In this document: piece by piece, positions 1-12,634 of the stretch | How positions within the stretch are numbered: position 1 is the first letter of the stretch | How the letters are laid out: every line of letters begins with the position of its first letter | Source: Chromera velia | Lineage: Eukaryota; Sar; Chromeraceae | NCBI GenBank assembly: GCA_018398765.1 | Contig: JAHBMJ010005934.1 | Span: forward strand, 10,001 to 74,000 | Direction of reading: 5' to 3' | Length of the DNA: 64,000 nt | Notes under the pieces: generated by a model | Seen by the model: the letters and a program-made list of their open reading frames with translations, nothing else | The model's database searches: none | What the model was told of the DNA's origin: nothing | Made by a program: the position numbers and the translations under genes

Positions 1-800
1 AGACTAGCCGTACTAGTACCAGGCAACAAGAGTCTCTGTGAGCTTGAAACAATTTTTAAGATATACGTTTGTTTGCGTTTGGGAGTTGACGATAGTTGAC
101 GCCTTAAAAAAAAATTGGGAACTCCCAATTTTTAATTCTCATCTAGTTTTAAGTAGTTTGTTCCCAAAAAAGAACTTAAAAAGGAGTTTAATAAGAGTGA
201 TATTGAACAACAACTTGAACTCAACGGCCTACGTTCAGCTTACATAAAAAAAAAAGACTTTTCAAGTTATAACTTCTAGTATTTTTTTTATTATAAGAAC
301 GCGCTAATTTTGAAAATGTAACGTCAAAATCTAGGAGTCCTCTACAAATTTTAACGCCCAACTCAACTCTCAATTCATTAGGGTGGATGCTAGGTAAATG
401 TTTATTAACAAATTTTCAAATTGAATAGATACTCTCTAGTTAGAGTACGTATATATTGATATCATCGATTTTTATTTAATTTACATATACTAAAGTAACT
501 AAACTATAGCCTAGCCTGAGACTATAGCTTACAAATGAATTAAGCGATCAGAGAGGGAATCAATATTGTATAAAAGTATATTGCTAGCTGTTTTGTGTCA
601 CAAATTTGTGACTTTGCTCTATTATCAGACCACGTTGGCTCTAGCGTTGGTTAAAATTATGAAGAGAACTTTAACTAGTATATAAAAATACATAGAATGC
701 TAAATAGAGTGATTGTCATAGACAATTTGTTTTGGTAAATAATCGTGATACAAAATCATGTTACGATTATTTATGACTTGTCAATCACTACAGTGTAATG
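1..800. other. AT-rich gene-free block
   Basis: Strongly A/T-rich with many homopolymer A and T runs. No frame longer than about 70 codons and no recognisable RNA gene. I see no inverted ends or coding remnant that would identify a transposon. Base composition changes near 800 to the GC-richer gene-type DNA. Confidence 0.6.
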
Positions 801-817
801 CAGAACTTGAATTAAAC

Positions 818-2240
818 TTAAACGCTAAAGCCCCAACAAAGACTCACTGCACCCTCCATGTAGGACCTGCCTCTCAGAACTTGGAACACAAGCCTCTGCT
901 TCCCCCAAAATTGGCATGTTGTTGTCTGTACTATACCCACCTGACAGGCCACCCGTACTGGCGGCAGCCTCTGAACCCCCCTTTCAAAGCTGTCGACTTC
1001 CTTTAGTAGAGAGGGAGACGGGAAGCCCATGAACAAAAACACAGTCCTCGCATACCAGGTCCTACAGTCACCAATAGCGACTGCATACCAACCGAGCACA
1101 CTGTTAGATTGAGGCCTTTCCACTTGCCTTCAAAACAAATCTTCATTCTTTCTTCCTTCCCTCAAATTTCCTACTACATGCAAACAATGAAGACGTCTTC
1201 GTGACCCCCCTCCCTATTAAAAGAACAATGCCCCCCCATACGCTCCTACAACTCCCCCCACGTGCATGCACTTGAATTCCCTCTTTGGCTTAGCACCAGA
1301 ATATGATGGAGTCACAAAAGAAGAGCCGACAACAAAACCCAACAAAACCTGGAACAATTCACCTTGAAGAATCGAGGTGAATGCGAACAAATGCGAACAA
1401 AAACTATATTTGAAACCACACACCCTTAAAGGCCCATCAACAAAACACAAAGAACAGTTACTACTGGCACAGAGAGAGAGACTCAGCTGTACATGTGCCT
1501 GGGTGCATTTCCACTTAAGTTTCTCCTATCTCCCTCTTCCTTTCCTCGTCCTCCTCCTTCCATCTCGGAATCACAGTGTTGATCGCCTGAGCAGACAGGC
1601 TGATGAAGGGTCTCTGCGACCCGATCCCCCCTGAGCCACCTAGACCCTGACTCACACCCCCAGAGAGAGACGAAGACGAGACAGAAGGCACAGAGGCATG
1701 ATGGGCCCTTAAAAGAAGCATACGTTGTTGTGCAAACGCCTGGTCTGCAAGGCGATATGCCTTCTCCGGATTCGCCCTTCCCCCCCCCCACAGCCCCTTA
1801 GAACTCCGGATCATATCCCCCACTTGTCAATGATGGTCCGTGATCTGCACCTGGTATTTTCTGCATAACTTAAGCAGCAGAGAGAGCAGCATTTGTACGA
1901 CCGCCCTTTCTGGTAAGTTTCTGCTGGCTCATTTACCCATACTTTCCTGCAAATCTTCGGATCAACCAGGGCCTTGTACTTGGACCGTTCCACTACCTTT
2001 AGGTGGTCAGGAGACAAGCAAGCGATCAGACGGAGCCCCTTCTTAGCAACTTCCGAGACGAGAATAGGTATGAGGTCCCAGTCGGCCTCGTACAGGAAGA
2101 AGTAGAGGTCCTTGATGAACAGGATCAAGCCTCGTGACTGCACTTCCCTGCAGGTCCGCTTCAGCTTCTCGGCGCTATACTCTCCCTCAGTTTGCACTAC
2201 CTGCAGGGAGGGACATGCAGCGAAGGAGGGGGCAGAAAAG
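818..2240 (-). pseudogene. Clp/Hsp100 AAA+ ATPase remnant (ClpB/ClpC type)
   Basis: Read on the minus strand, 2209 down to about 1905 follows the Clp first AAA domain after its Walker A. GEYSAEKLK matches the GE[FY]EERLK segment. LILFIKDL stands where Clp has ILFIDE[IV]H. LRLIACLSPDHLKVVERS matches LRCIGATTLDEYRKYIE, and VWVNEPAETY matches V.VDEPSVEDT. The similarity then continues one frame over: QML.SLLLKLCRKYQVQITD, then NPEKAYRLADQAF (Clp LPDKAIDLIDEAA) and INTVIPRWKEEDE (Clp IAEVVSRWTGIP) down to about 1515. A frame change near 1905 and an in-frame TGA near 1829 separate the parts. The Walker B Asp-Glu is Lys-Asp. At 1111-920 a weaker stretch (VLGWYAVAIGDC then FLFMGF) sits where the second AAA domain would fall. 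No first-domain Walker A was found. It is probably a decaying host gene; a divergent non-catalytic Clp with an unseen splice pattern is the alternative. Confidence 0.55.
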
Positions 2241-2660
2241 ACACATACAGTAATTAAAGAAGGAAAATGAAGCAGAGAGGACAATGCAAGTCAGGCGTGT
2301 ACAAGCAAAAGGGCGGGAAGGCACCAAAACAACACTGAGTCTTGCAAAGCCCCCAAGCCTCTGTGTCATTACATAGGGTTGAGGTGAAAGAGACCAATAT
2401 AATATAAAAAAGGCTTCTCGTTACACTTTCTCTCTTTCTCTCTCTCTCTGTATGTGTATATATGTATGTGTATAAGTCACCTCATCACCATCATCATCAT
2501 CATTATTATCATTATTAATCGGTCTATAGGCCATCATGTAATGCATGAGTCTAGGACAATGCTTTATTGCCCCTTTGCCAGACCTGCATCACACAATGGG
2601 AGGGGGCTTCATTCTCGTAACTCTAAACACCCTGCATCTAGAAGATGCTTTCTCAATCAC
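2209..2660. other. Spacer upstream of the Clp remnant with a (CAT/TTA)n tract
   Basis: Contains a CT-rich stretch at 2425-2450, a CATCAT/ATTATT microsatellite at about 2484-2518 and an interspersed repeat copy at 2525-2605. No convincing exon. Confidence 0.4.
2525..2607 (-). repeat. Interspersed repeat, copy 1
   Basis: Read on the minus strand this stretch carries GGTCTGGCAA, then AATAAA, then a CATT..TC.TAGACTCATGCATT core. The same order of blocks is found in plus orientation at 59007-59085, where the first two blocks are separated by about 14 extra bases. The TAGACTCATGCATT block is identical. Both copies lie in gene-poor DNA next to an ATGATG-type microsatellite. Confidence 0.5.
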
Positions 2661-3049
2661 TGATGTCATTTCCCTTCTGTGGGAGGAGTGCGATGACTGC
2701 AACAGAGACTCTCAGGCAGTAAAGGCAGACAGGAAGACCGATGGAGAGGGAGCACGGGAGATGTACATGGGAGATGGAAAAAGAACATTTAAAAGGTGAG
2801 ACGGGAAGAGAGGTAAGTAACCACCACATGCATCAAATCGCAGGCCTTGCGATAGAGGGTGCAGATAGATGTTTTGCAAGAGTCGCAGGGCCGGTATGGG
2901 TGAGTGTCTGAGTGCCAGGGTGACCTTTATTCGTGCCAACAATTCGCTTTGCGTAGCATATTTTGGAGGGGTGGAGTCTTTCGATAGCAACCACTTTCTC
3001 TCTCTTTCTTGGGCTCTCTCTAATAAACTGTTGTATAGGATAAGATTAT

Positions 3050-3750
3050 TAGGATAGGATTTATGTTTCAGGTTGTCCTGCGGTCCACTGTTGGGCCTTG
3101 ACTTGCACTGTATAAAAGAATAATGACTTGTTGACTTTAGTGTACTCTTATAAGACTTATATACTCCAGTTTCGATGGCTTGTTTTAGCTTGGTTCAGCT
3201 TGGTTATCCGAAAGCATGTATAATCTAATTAGATCTAATATGATCGAGCAATCAGAGTGGGTAGTAACTGTAGGGGTTATATTTTTTTATGGATTGCATA
3301 GAATCAAAGCCTTTTAAGAAGTTTATACAATTAACATTTAAGACAAATGGGAGGACAATTGACAATAGTCTATTGTTGCAGCAGACGTCAAATTGAATTG
3401 ATTAAATGACTTAATTTATGTTTCTATGCCTAGTAGCTTCCAGCCTGTTTTAGGTTTCCAACATACATAACCTCACTCTGTGGTACTCTGTGAGCATTGA
3501 TATCTAGTAATGTTTAGATGATGATTGAGAGTTTTGTTATACATACTGTGTCCCGACATATGAGGGGCGGATCTAGCCTAGTTTGTCCGAAGTTATCCGA
3601 AGGTTCCGTTTTTTTTTGTTAGTCTCGATTAGTCTCAATTCTAGGAGCAAGCTTATTAATCACTTTCAATGCGCATGTCTAGACTGATGTAAACCCTCAA
3701 TTAATGATTAATGTAAAAGCGTAAATTATACATAGAATGTCATCGGATAT
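3050..3750. other. AT-rich gene-free block
   Basis: A/T-rich, with no open frame of note and no recognised element. It begins just after a short GGATA-type repeat (3038-3060). Confidence 0.55.
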
Positions 3751-3950
3751 CATCGGCGTTCTCCAGGGTTCGATCCCACCATATAACACTTGGTTTGGTT
3801 GACCTTCCTTCTGTTACGTACTGTGGCGATTTGGTGATTCAGACTGAACCTCCTAAAATATGGGCCCCCGGTCTCACAATTTGGGTGTGAACATCTTGCT
3901 GTCTCTGCCGGGTCATGCATGCACTGCGATATGATTCTTGGAAAAAGAGA

Positions 3951-3988
3951 AAGCGCGCGCGCGATGCGCGCGCGATGCGCGCGCGCTT
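3951..3988. repeat. GCGC alternating inverted repeat
   Basis: A nearly perfect inverted repeat. Arms AAGCGCGCGCGC and GCGCGCGCGCTT enclose GATGCGCGCGCGAT. Alternating G/C of this length can form a cruciform or Z-DNA. It lies about 450 bp upstream of the dynein start codon. Confidence 0.75.
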
Positions 3989-4433
3989 CATACACGGACC
4001 GATACGAAAAACCCTCCGCGGCCGGGGCCATGTATGCATGAAGCTGGTCGTCGACTGATCTCGAGCATTCTCGAGCTGTAGTCTTGGCATGTCTTGACGA
4101 TGGAGTATCAGAATGCATCCGACGGGACATTCAGAAACAGCCACCAACAACGTACCACACTTGCAAGGCAAGCCATCTGAGCCGGACGGCACAAAGAGAA
4201 ATCCCGCAACACAAGTCAGAGTCCAACGCTCTCGAAGATACCTCTACAAGTTTTGCTCTGTTTCTTCTTCGAGACCATTCATTCAGTTAGCAATTGAAAG
4301 TGAGCTGGCCGTGCCTGAGCGACTAGCTACAGCACCTTTCACGCTGCTTTGACACCAGAGATCCCAAAGCAGGGCCAAGGTTGGCTTCGTTGGAGCTTTA
4401 AGAGACCCTACCGTACCACGTCACTATCTCACA

Positions 4434-7400
4434 ATGGCGACTGACCAAAGAAAGACCTGGATCAAGAACCGTGTTGCACAACTGTTGCAAGCCAACGCTT
4501 CTCCAGAGAAATGGGACGATCTGATGACCAGGGTGGGTCAGACACACTCCTTTTCCCTCTCTCTTCTCTGTTCTGCGTGTCCCTAATCGTCGTGAGGCAC
4601 GGTTCTTGCCCATGTCTCTTCCTCCTTGTGCGTGTTGCTCACTTTCTGTTCTGTATGTATGGATCTTCATGCCTGCCTCATGGTTGCAGGACGACAGGGC
4701 TGCCGACGGCCTTCTGATGCACTGGCTGAACGACGGCAGAAAGGGCCAGACCCTGTTCTTCTACTCCTCCCAGATATCAGAGTTCAAGGAAATCCATGGT
4801 CAGTCAGTGTCTCTGTCTGTCTGGACACACTTGAGGAAGGAGGGAAGGGGCATCCTTGTCTTGTTCAAAGGACAACAAGGGCTTGGTCGTGCCCCCCCCC
4901 CTTCTCGCAATGTTCCCCTCACCAACCCATACACCATCCGCATCAAGAGGCTACAGGCTGAATAGGCAGGGAGGGTGAGGAAAGGCACGCGGGAAACCCC
5001 ATCCCACCAAACTCCCTCTGTCCTTCTGGTGTCTCTTCCCTTCTCTTCCCTCCTAGTTGACGAAGAGGAAAGGACAAGTCATGCACATTACACTTCCCTC
5101 TACACAGATGCGAACTTTGCATATCCTCCTTCCTGCAGTGACGGACAACAGCAACGCAGCCCGAGCGCTGATGAAGATTCGGAACCGCAATACAGTGACA
5201 GGCAAGGCCCTGACGCAACAAGCTGAGGTCAGCTGGAGGCTTGCAAGCAGACGGACTCCACTCCCTTCCCCCCTCTTCATGCATCAACATGCCTCCATAT
5301 TTCCTCCCGCCTTCCTCTGCTCCTCCTGCTGTTTTCCTCTCTTCCTGGTCCTCTTCCACACTTCCGTCTCCTTTTGGGTCAGCTCCCCATACCCATGCTG
5401 CCCCTTCTCCCCTCTCCTTCCATGCCCTCACTCAAGGTCAGCGAACCGTTCTTTCTCTGTACTCGCATTTTCATCTTGCAGGCTGTGGCAGACAGTGCGG
5501 CCGCAGAGGGGGGCAACGGAGAACGCGAGGGGGAGGAGGGGAAGCCTGCTGAGGGCTCTGGAGTAGAGCCTCAACCCCAGGACGGAGACGGGCAGCCGAA
5601 CGAGGGAGACGGGGAGGCGGCTGGGGAGGAAGGAGCAGAGGGTGCGCCTGCAGAGACAGCAGAGGCAGCAGTGGCTGCTGACGGAGAAGAGGAGGAGGAC
5701 GAAGAGGAAGAGGGAGACGGGGAGGAAGGCGACGGACAGCACGGAGACGACCACAACGGACACGACCATGCTGGAGGAGATCGGAAGGGAGAGAAGGAGA
5801 GAGTTGTTGTCACAAGGACGGTGCTCCAGATGGGTCAGTCAGTCTGCAGGCCCATGTATGCGTAGATGGAGACTGATAGATACAGACAATGTCTATCTGT
5901 CTGTCTATCCGCCGTCGTTGTCAGATTCCAAGAAAATGCGGTGTGCGAAGAGGGAGCTGTCGTTTTGTATCCTTCTATCTCCTCCGTATGGAACCTCTCC
6001 TGTCTCCTAGGTCTCTCTGGCTGCAGTTTATTTTTGGTGCTGCAATACCTCTCGTACTCACATATCTCCGTTCGTTTCTTTTCTGCTTCTCTGCAGGTCT
6101 AGATAACATCGCCCAGTGCCAAAGTACGAGAGGTCAAGGAAGCACCTTCAGGGACTGCATCTACTTCGTCAAGTTGATGGACGGGGAAATCAAAATTGTT
6201 GGACGGGTCAGTGAGTGCGGGCAAAGAAGGAAGTACTGAGGACCTCGAGATAGTCCCTCAGATGTTGACTCCCTTTCCCTCTCCTCTTTGTCTTTTGTTC
6301 CCTCTCTTTCTTTTTTTCTCGCCTACCGCACTGGGACGATGTGTGTTTTTTGACTCTGTGTGTTCACGCACATCTTTTCTGTGCAGCCCGTGAGTGACAT
6401 CATGAGCACGGTGACAAGTGCTGGGAGTCTCTCTCACCGTTTCCTGCTGGACCTCCGCGGTGTGTTGAGGGAATTCTTCCATCCTCTCCTGAGCAGAGCA
6501 TCCGAGAGCAGCAGGGCAGGGGAGTCAACGAGGGCGGACTCCCAAGCGTCCATTGAGTCGGGGTCACAGGCAGGGGGCACAGACGAGAAGGAAGAAGGAC
6601 AAGAGGGCTCCGAGGGGGTCAGTCTGTCTGTCTGTCTGTCTCTCTCTCTTTTTGCGATGCTGTCGGCTGTCTTCTTCTTTTTTTCTGCAACGGCAGTTCT
6701 GTGTGGCAAAACCGCCTTTCAGAGAGGACGCAGAGGAGACAGATGCGAGAGATTCGGTGAGGTCTCGTTCTCATTCCCCGATCCATGCACGTCTTTTTTG
6801 CCCCCTGCCACATTTCTTTGGTTTTTCACTGCTTTCTTCCGCCTTCTAGTGTGGTTGCATGCCTCGTTTCTGAGTCCCTTCTGGGGGGGGGGCCCTTTCT
6901 CTCCCTGTCTTGCTTTTCGTTGTGTGGTTGCAGGGCGGTCGGAGAGGCAGCAGAGGCAGTGCAGGAGGCTCTGACTCAGGGGGTGCTGCTGGTGAGGGCG
7001 CCCGCACAGACGAGGAGGCAGAGCAGGACATGAAGGAGGGGGAGGACAAGCCAGCAGGAGAGGAGGGAGAAGCAGAGGGAGAGGAGGGGGCGGAGAAAGA
7101 GAAGCCGGCTGGAGAGGGAGACGCTGCGGAAGGGGCAGAGGGAGACGGTGCTGCAGAAGATGCGGAGGAGTCCCCCGATTCAGAGGCAAAGGCCGCCAAG
7201 GAGAAGGAGGCAGAGCGTGAGAAGAGACGGAGGAAGAGAACGTCAATGAAGGACAAAAAGAAGATGTACAAAGTGAGGGATTCTCGGCCGACTGACAAGG
7301 CAGGAGGGATCGACCTCCATCCGTCTCTGAGACAGGAGCTGTCTGCAGCTGTGTCGAGGTTCTCTGGGAACTTGGCACAGACCATCCAGCAGGTGTACAG

Positions 7401-9307
7401 CCAGGTCAGGATCTACCCATTCATCTGTGCATCCGTCCGAGAAGAGGCTCGGTACTCTCTCTGCGTGTGTGAGGGGAGGGAAAAGCGAAGTAGAGAGGGA
7501 GATGGAATGGTGCAGAGAGAAACATGGAGTTTAGAATAGGTTCCGATACCTTCTCTCTCGTATACGTGTCGCTCACCGGAAGGGGAGACAGACTCTTTAG
7601 AGCGTATTTGTCTTCTACCTGTCTGGAGATGAGGAATTCGGTCTTTTCTCCCTTTTGCGTCTCACCTTTTCCTTTCTCCTCCCACCGTTCTTCCCGTTTC
7701 CTTCGCCGCTGTCTCGTCTTCTCTTAGTCTTTTCTTGCTTCTGATTTCCCGCCCCACTCCTCACCCCCTCCCTGCAGGTGAACATCCGCATCCCCGACTG
7801 CACCCAGAAGTCGGAGGCCGGAGAGGCTGATGAGGGGTTCCGCCTCAACCTGGAGAAGGCAGTCAGCGAGTGGACCAACATCACAACAGAAGTCATACTC
7901 AAGGAGGGGCACAGAAAACACGAGAACAAATATCCCATGGCAGAGATCGAATACTGGAGAGACAGAAACGCTGCAGTCACCACACTTTACGAGCAGTTGT
8001 CTCTCCCAGCAGCCCATCAAGTGCTCGAGACTCTTGCACGCATCTCTGAGCTTCCGCCGCCGATCATCCACGCCTTTTCTGACGCCTACACAGAGCTGCA
8101 GAGGATTTATCTCCAGGCCCACGACACACTCAAGTTCCTTGCAACCCTCGAGCGTCACTTCAAGACTCTACAGACAGGCAACCTGGTGCGCATGAGAGAG
8201 ACGCTGCCGATTCTGATGAACAACATCAAAATGATATGGATCATCTCCAGACACTACAACACAGACGCGCAGATGGAACCGTTGATGAAGAGAATTGCCG
8301 AGCAGGTCGGTTGGTCAGTTGGGGCTGTCTGGAATAGAAACTGTTCTCGCGAGCGTCTTGAAGTGCCAGTTGAGGTTGAGTGCTGGTAGGGGATCCGGTG
8401 GTTTGGTTGCTTGATCAGTCTCTGTTGAGCGTGGGCTTTCGGTGTGCACAGAAGTCTTTTGTGTCGTCAGTGGGTCTGCTCTTGAGCGAGACGGTTTCAC
8501 TCCAAGTTTCTCTGTGCATCCGTGCGTGCGTGCCTGAGTCTCCGTGTATGTGTACACACATGTGTGCACATGCAAAAGAGAGAGAGAGAGAGAGAGAGAG
8601 AGTGTGTGTGTGTGTGTGTGTGTCCCTGCAGATCTGCGACCACGTAGAGAACCAAATCCAGATCGACAAACTGTTCAACGAGGAACCGCGTGCAGTGAAG
8701 GAAGACGTGGCGAACGCGCGGGCTCTGTTGGACTCCTGGGGGTCGACTTATCAGGCAGTCAGACAGGAACTCGAGGAGTCTGCAACTGACAAGTCAGTCA
8801 GCAAACCAAGTAACGCAAAAGAATTTCTCTGTCCGATCGTTGGGAGTTCTTGTCAGTCTCTCTGATCTCGAAGATCGGGGAACTGCTGGTTGAATCCCTC
8901 GTGCTACTTTTGTGTATTGCGTCTTTGTTGGTGTGGTGCTTGATACAAAGAAGAGTTGTCCTGTTCCGATCTGCAGGTGGGAGTTCAGTCGTAAGGAACT
9001 GTTTACACGATCTGAGCACATGTCGAGTGTGTGCACAAAGCTGATGGAAATTACGGATGTGCGTGAGCACTTCGACAAGTTCCTCGGTCAGTCTCACGGT
9101 CACTTTCTCCTCTCTGGCTCTCCCCCCCTCTATCTGTCTCTTTAGTTCTACCTCTGCCTCTGTATGCCTGTGTGTCTGTCCGTCTCCTCTCCGTCAACCT
9201 CTACTCTTGAATGTGTTCTTGCAGCTCGTTTCTCCCTACCCCCCTTTTTCCTCTGTCTCCTCTCTTGTTTTGTCTTGACTCTCCTCCCGTCTCCAAACTG
9301 TCATGAC

Positions 9308-9343
<36 letters not shown>

Positions 9344-12300
9344 CTCTCCTGATTTTCTTGCAGGCCCCGACCTTTTGGCGGTCACAAGAGACGCTGCGGG
9401 CATACAGGAACTGAGGGACCGTGTGAAGGTGCGTGTGTGAGCTTGCATGGGAGTGGGTTGTGGGGGTAAGATTAGATTGGGGTGTGGGAAGCATCGTCGG
9501 TGATGCTTGCTTTACGAAGCTTTTTTTGGCCACCCCCCTCCTCCCACTCTTTCTCTCTGGCGTGTGGGTGCGTGCTTCTCCCCGATCCCTTCTCCATGAA
9601 TTCCTTTCTGCCTGCTCAGAGTTTGGCATCCCCTCCCTTCTCACCCGGCCCCTGTGCAGGAGCTTGGTCACATCTTCGAGGGCATGAGGGAGACCCTGTT
9701 CAACTCCGGAGCCCAGGCCAAGTGGGAGGCTGCGTATTCGGCCTTCGACTCCCGTGTGGTGATGATCGAAGAGCAGTGCGTGCACTTCCTTGACACCAGG
9801 TGGGTGGGTGGGTGGGTTCATAGATGTTCGGACATGGACACCTTCGTGAGAGTGGCTGATAAATGGGTCAAGGAAAACAGTGCTTCGGTCGGCGATTGAG
9901 AGAGTGTGTTCGCCGAGTGGGCAGGACTCAGGGCGCAACAGGATTGTAAAATTTGAAGAAGGTGACCGCATTTTGCCCCTTTTCAAGAAGACTTCTCTGT
10001 GTGCGTTTCTACCCACAGACAACTCAGAGCAAAACATGAATGCTTGCGTGGGTTTGTGCAGGTTCCAGAAGCTGCGCAGTGCAGTTGGTGCTTTCGAATT
10101 GTTAAAGAACTTTGACAACATCTCCACCCGGGAGAAAATTGAGAAGAAGATGAAAGAAAAGTTTGTGGACATTCTCAAACAATTTGCAAAAGAGGTCAGT
10201 CAGTCAGTCGGTCAGTCAGTCAGAAAGGAGACAATCCAAAAGACCGAAAACGGGTTTTGTCGACGAAAGGCAGAAGGCAAAAAAGGAAGAAGCCGAACAG
10301 CGCCCTCAGATCATTCTCTCAGTAGCATTCTTCGTGGCACTTGTCCCTGCTTTCCGCGAAAGTGCTACATTTCTTTCTGACTTGTCACGATTCTCATCAC
10401 TACCCGCTCCCTATCCGTCTCTCTCCCTTTCCTGAATCCAGGTCAAGCGCATGGAGGCGCTCTTCCATGAGGGGAAGGAGGAGCCGCCTATCACGAAGGC
10501 AAAGCCTCCAATCGCAGGTGGGGTGCACAGGGGTAGTGGGCATCTTCTCACTTTGTGACTGTTCCTTTGTGCTTCTTGGGGCGTGAGTTCTGCATGGGTC
10601 CTTGTTTGTGTTTTGCTTTGTGGTCTCCTTTTCAGGATACCCCTGCAGTTTTCATCTGACCCTCTGACAGAGGAAGAAGGAAGGGAAAGAGACAAAGGCG
10701 CGCACATCTGGCACGCAGAAGGAAAGGGGTAAGAAAAAGCGGGACACGAGTCTTACATTGATCGTTGCAACTTATTGGATGCGAACAAGGACAGCACAAT
10801 GGAAAGGAGCCCGCTTGTTCTGTTCTTATTCTCGCGCAAGAACACACCAGTCTTTTCTCCCATACACATATCACGTCTGCATCCCTCTCTCCCTCCCTCC
10901 ACCTATGCAGGAGCGATCATGTGGGCCCGGTCGGTGCTGCAACGCGTGAAGGCCCCGATTCTTGCCTTTGCGTCGAAGTCGAATTTGATGAGCCTCCCCG
11001 AGGGCGAGGTCAGTCAGTCAGCCCGGAGCTCTATTCGCATACACGCATGTGTTCGTCGATATGGAATGAACATATTCCGTCATTCGTTGCCCGTTATGGA
11101 TTTCTCGTGCACTTTCTCTTCTCTGTGGCAACATGTGCAGATTTTCCACCACGTCGGTTTGCATGCAACGCAGGTCATAAGTCGTGAAGCGAGAAGTTTC
11201 GTGTTCCCTACAATGAAGATTCCTGTGTGTATGCCTTTGTGCTTGCTTGTTGCAGGAGGTGAAGAGCATGTATGTGAAGCTCGGGTGGGAGATTGTAGAG
11301 TATGAGAAGAAGCTTGCAGACAGGTGGAGAGAGGAGTCCTGCGATGTTGTGCTGGTCAGCTGCGGCATGGGCAGACAGAGAGAGAGAGAAAGAGGATGTT
11401 TTGGAGATGAAGTCAGACAGCAAGGCGACTTTTTCCTTCGATGGACAAACAGACGCACAGACAGATAGACAGAGAGCGGGCGGGTGCAGACAAAGCGAGT
11501 CGAGACATTCAGACAGGGGAGATGACAGCACAACATGACTTGAATCGGCGCTGCTTGTTTTTTTTTTTCTTGCTAGACTGTGAGGATGAGAGAAAGGCTG
11601 AGTTTTTGATCTTCTCGGTCTCTCTGCCTGCTGTCTCTCTGCTTGCCTTTTTTTCTGTTTGTGTGCAGGATGGGTTGAAACAGAGCGTGTTAATAGAGAA
11701 GAGTCGAGGGCAGTACTCTGTGAACTTCTCGAACGACTTGTGGTTGCACTCCAGGGAGGCGAAGTACATAGAGCAGATGGGAGGTCACGAAATCCCCCAC
11801 ACAGTTCTCAACGTGGCCCTTCAAATGGACAAGTACAGGTATGTCGTCGGCAACTCTCCCTCTCTCTCCCGCTCTTCTCATTCTTCTTCGGTGTCGGTGT
11901 GCGTCCATCTTTGCATAGCAGATGCGAATATGACCTCAGAGTGGGGCCCCTCTGTCTTTCCACTTTGTCTTTTCCACGCAGTCTAGCTGTATTTCTGTCT
12001 CTCCCCCCGTGTGTGTCGGACTAAATGTGTGTCTGTCTTTCTGCAGGGAGTATTGTCAGGGTCTGGGTCAAATGTTGAAGAGCTACAAGGCCGTCACGGA
12101 GGACCTGAGTCCTGTGGAGAAGCAGCTTCTCTCCAAACAACTGGAGACCCTAGAGAAGTGAGTGAGTGGGTGAGTGGATGCAGAAGCAGACTCTAGGAAA
12201 GAGAAGAAGAAGATGGGACAAAAGTCTTCTGTCGTCTCTTTTGGTCTTTCGCAATCAGCCGATCTATCACCTTGCCCCTTTTCTTCTGGGAGGGACCCCC

Positions 12301-12603
12301 TTTTCAATCAATCCTGCGACCCGCGTTTCCATGTTGAAGAGAAGACTCCATTCTTATCCTGCCTGGGTGCATGTGCGCACTTGTGAAGGTGCCCACTGCA
12401 GAACACCGGTTCCTGACGTCGTCCAACCTGCTCTGACTAACACAATTGTGCGTGCATGCAGGTGCCTCCAACCTGGGATCTCCCCATTGAACTGGAACTC
12501 TCTTGGCATTCAGGACTTCATAGACTCATGTAATAAGTCAGTCTTTCTCTCACTGTTTTAGTGGGTACGAATCAACTCATCTCTCTGTCAGTCTGTCTGT
12601 CTA

Positions 12604-12634
<31 letters not shown>

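Noticed and set aside
1515-2240. TGA read as tryptophan in the Clp remnant
   Set aside because: TGA-to-Trp recoding is known for the Chromera plastid, but this locus has nuclear-type introns around it. A frame change is also needed, so decay is the simpler reading.
2558-2652. A minus-strand stretch resembling a degraded Clp Walker A (…MKPPPIV…CRSGKGAI), in the right place upstream of the Clp remnant
   Set aside because: The same DNA belongs to the interspersed repeat that recurs at 59007-59085, and the frame has stops; the resemblance is chance.
3760-3785. GGTTCGATCCC as the T-loop of a tRNA
   Set aside because: The flanking bases do not form a five-pair T stem and no acceptor or anticodon arm is found on either side.
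5057-5140. An earlier start for dynein exon 3 at 5057 (after tcctag)
   Set aside because: It joins exon 2 in a frame without dynein-like content; the acceptor cctgcag at 5139 joins in phase 1 and gives [17 protein letters not shown].
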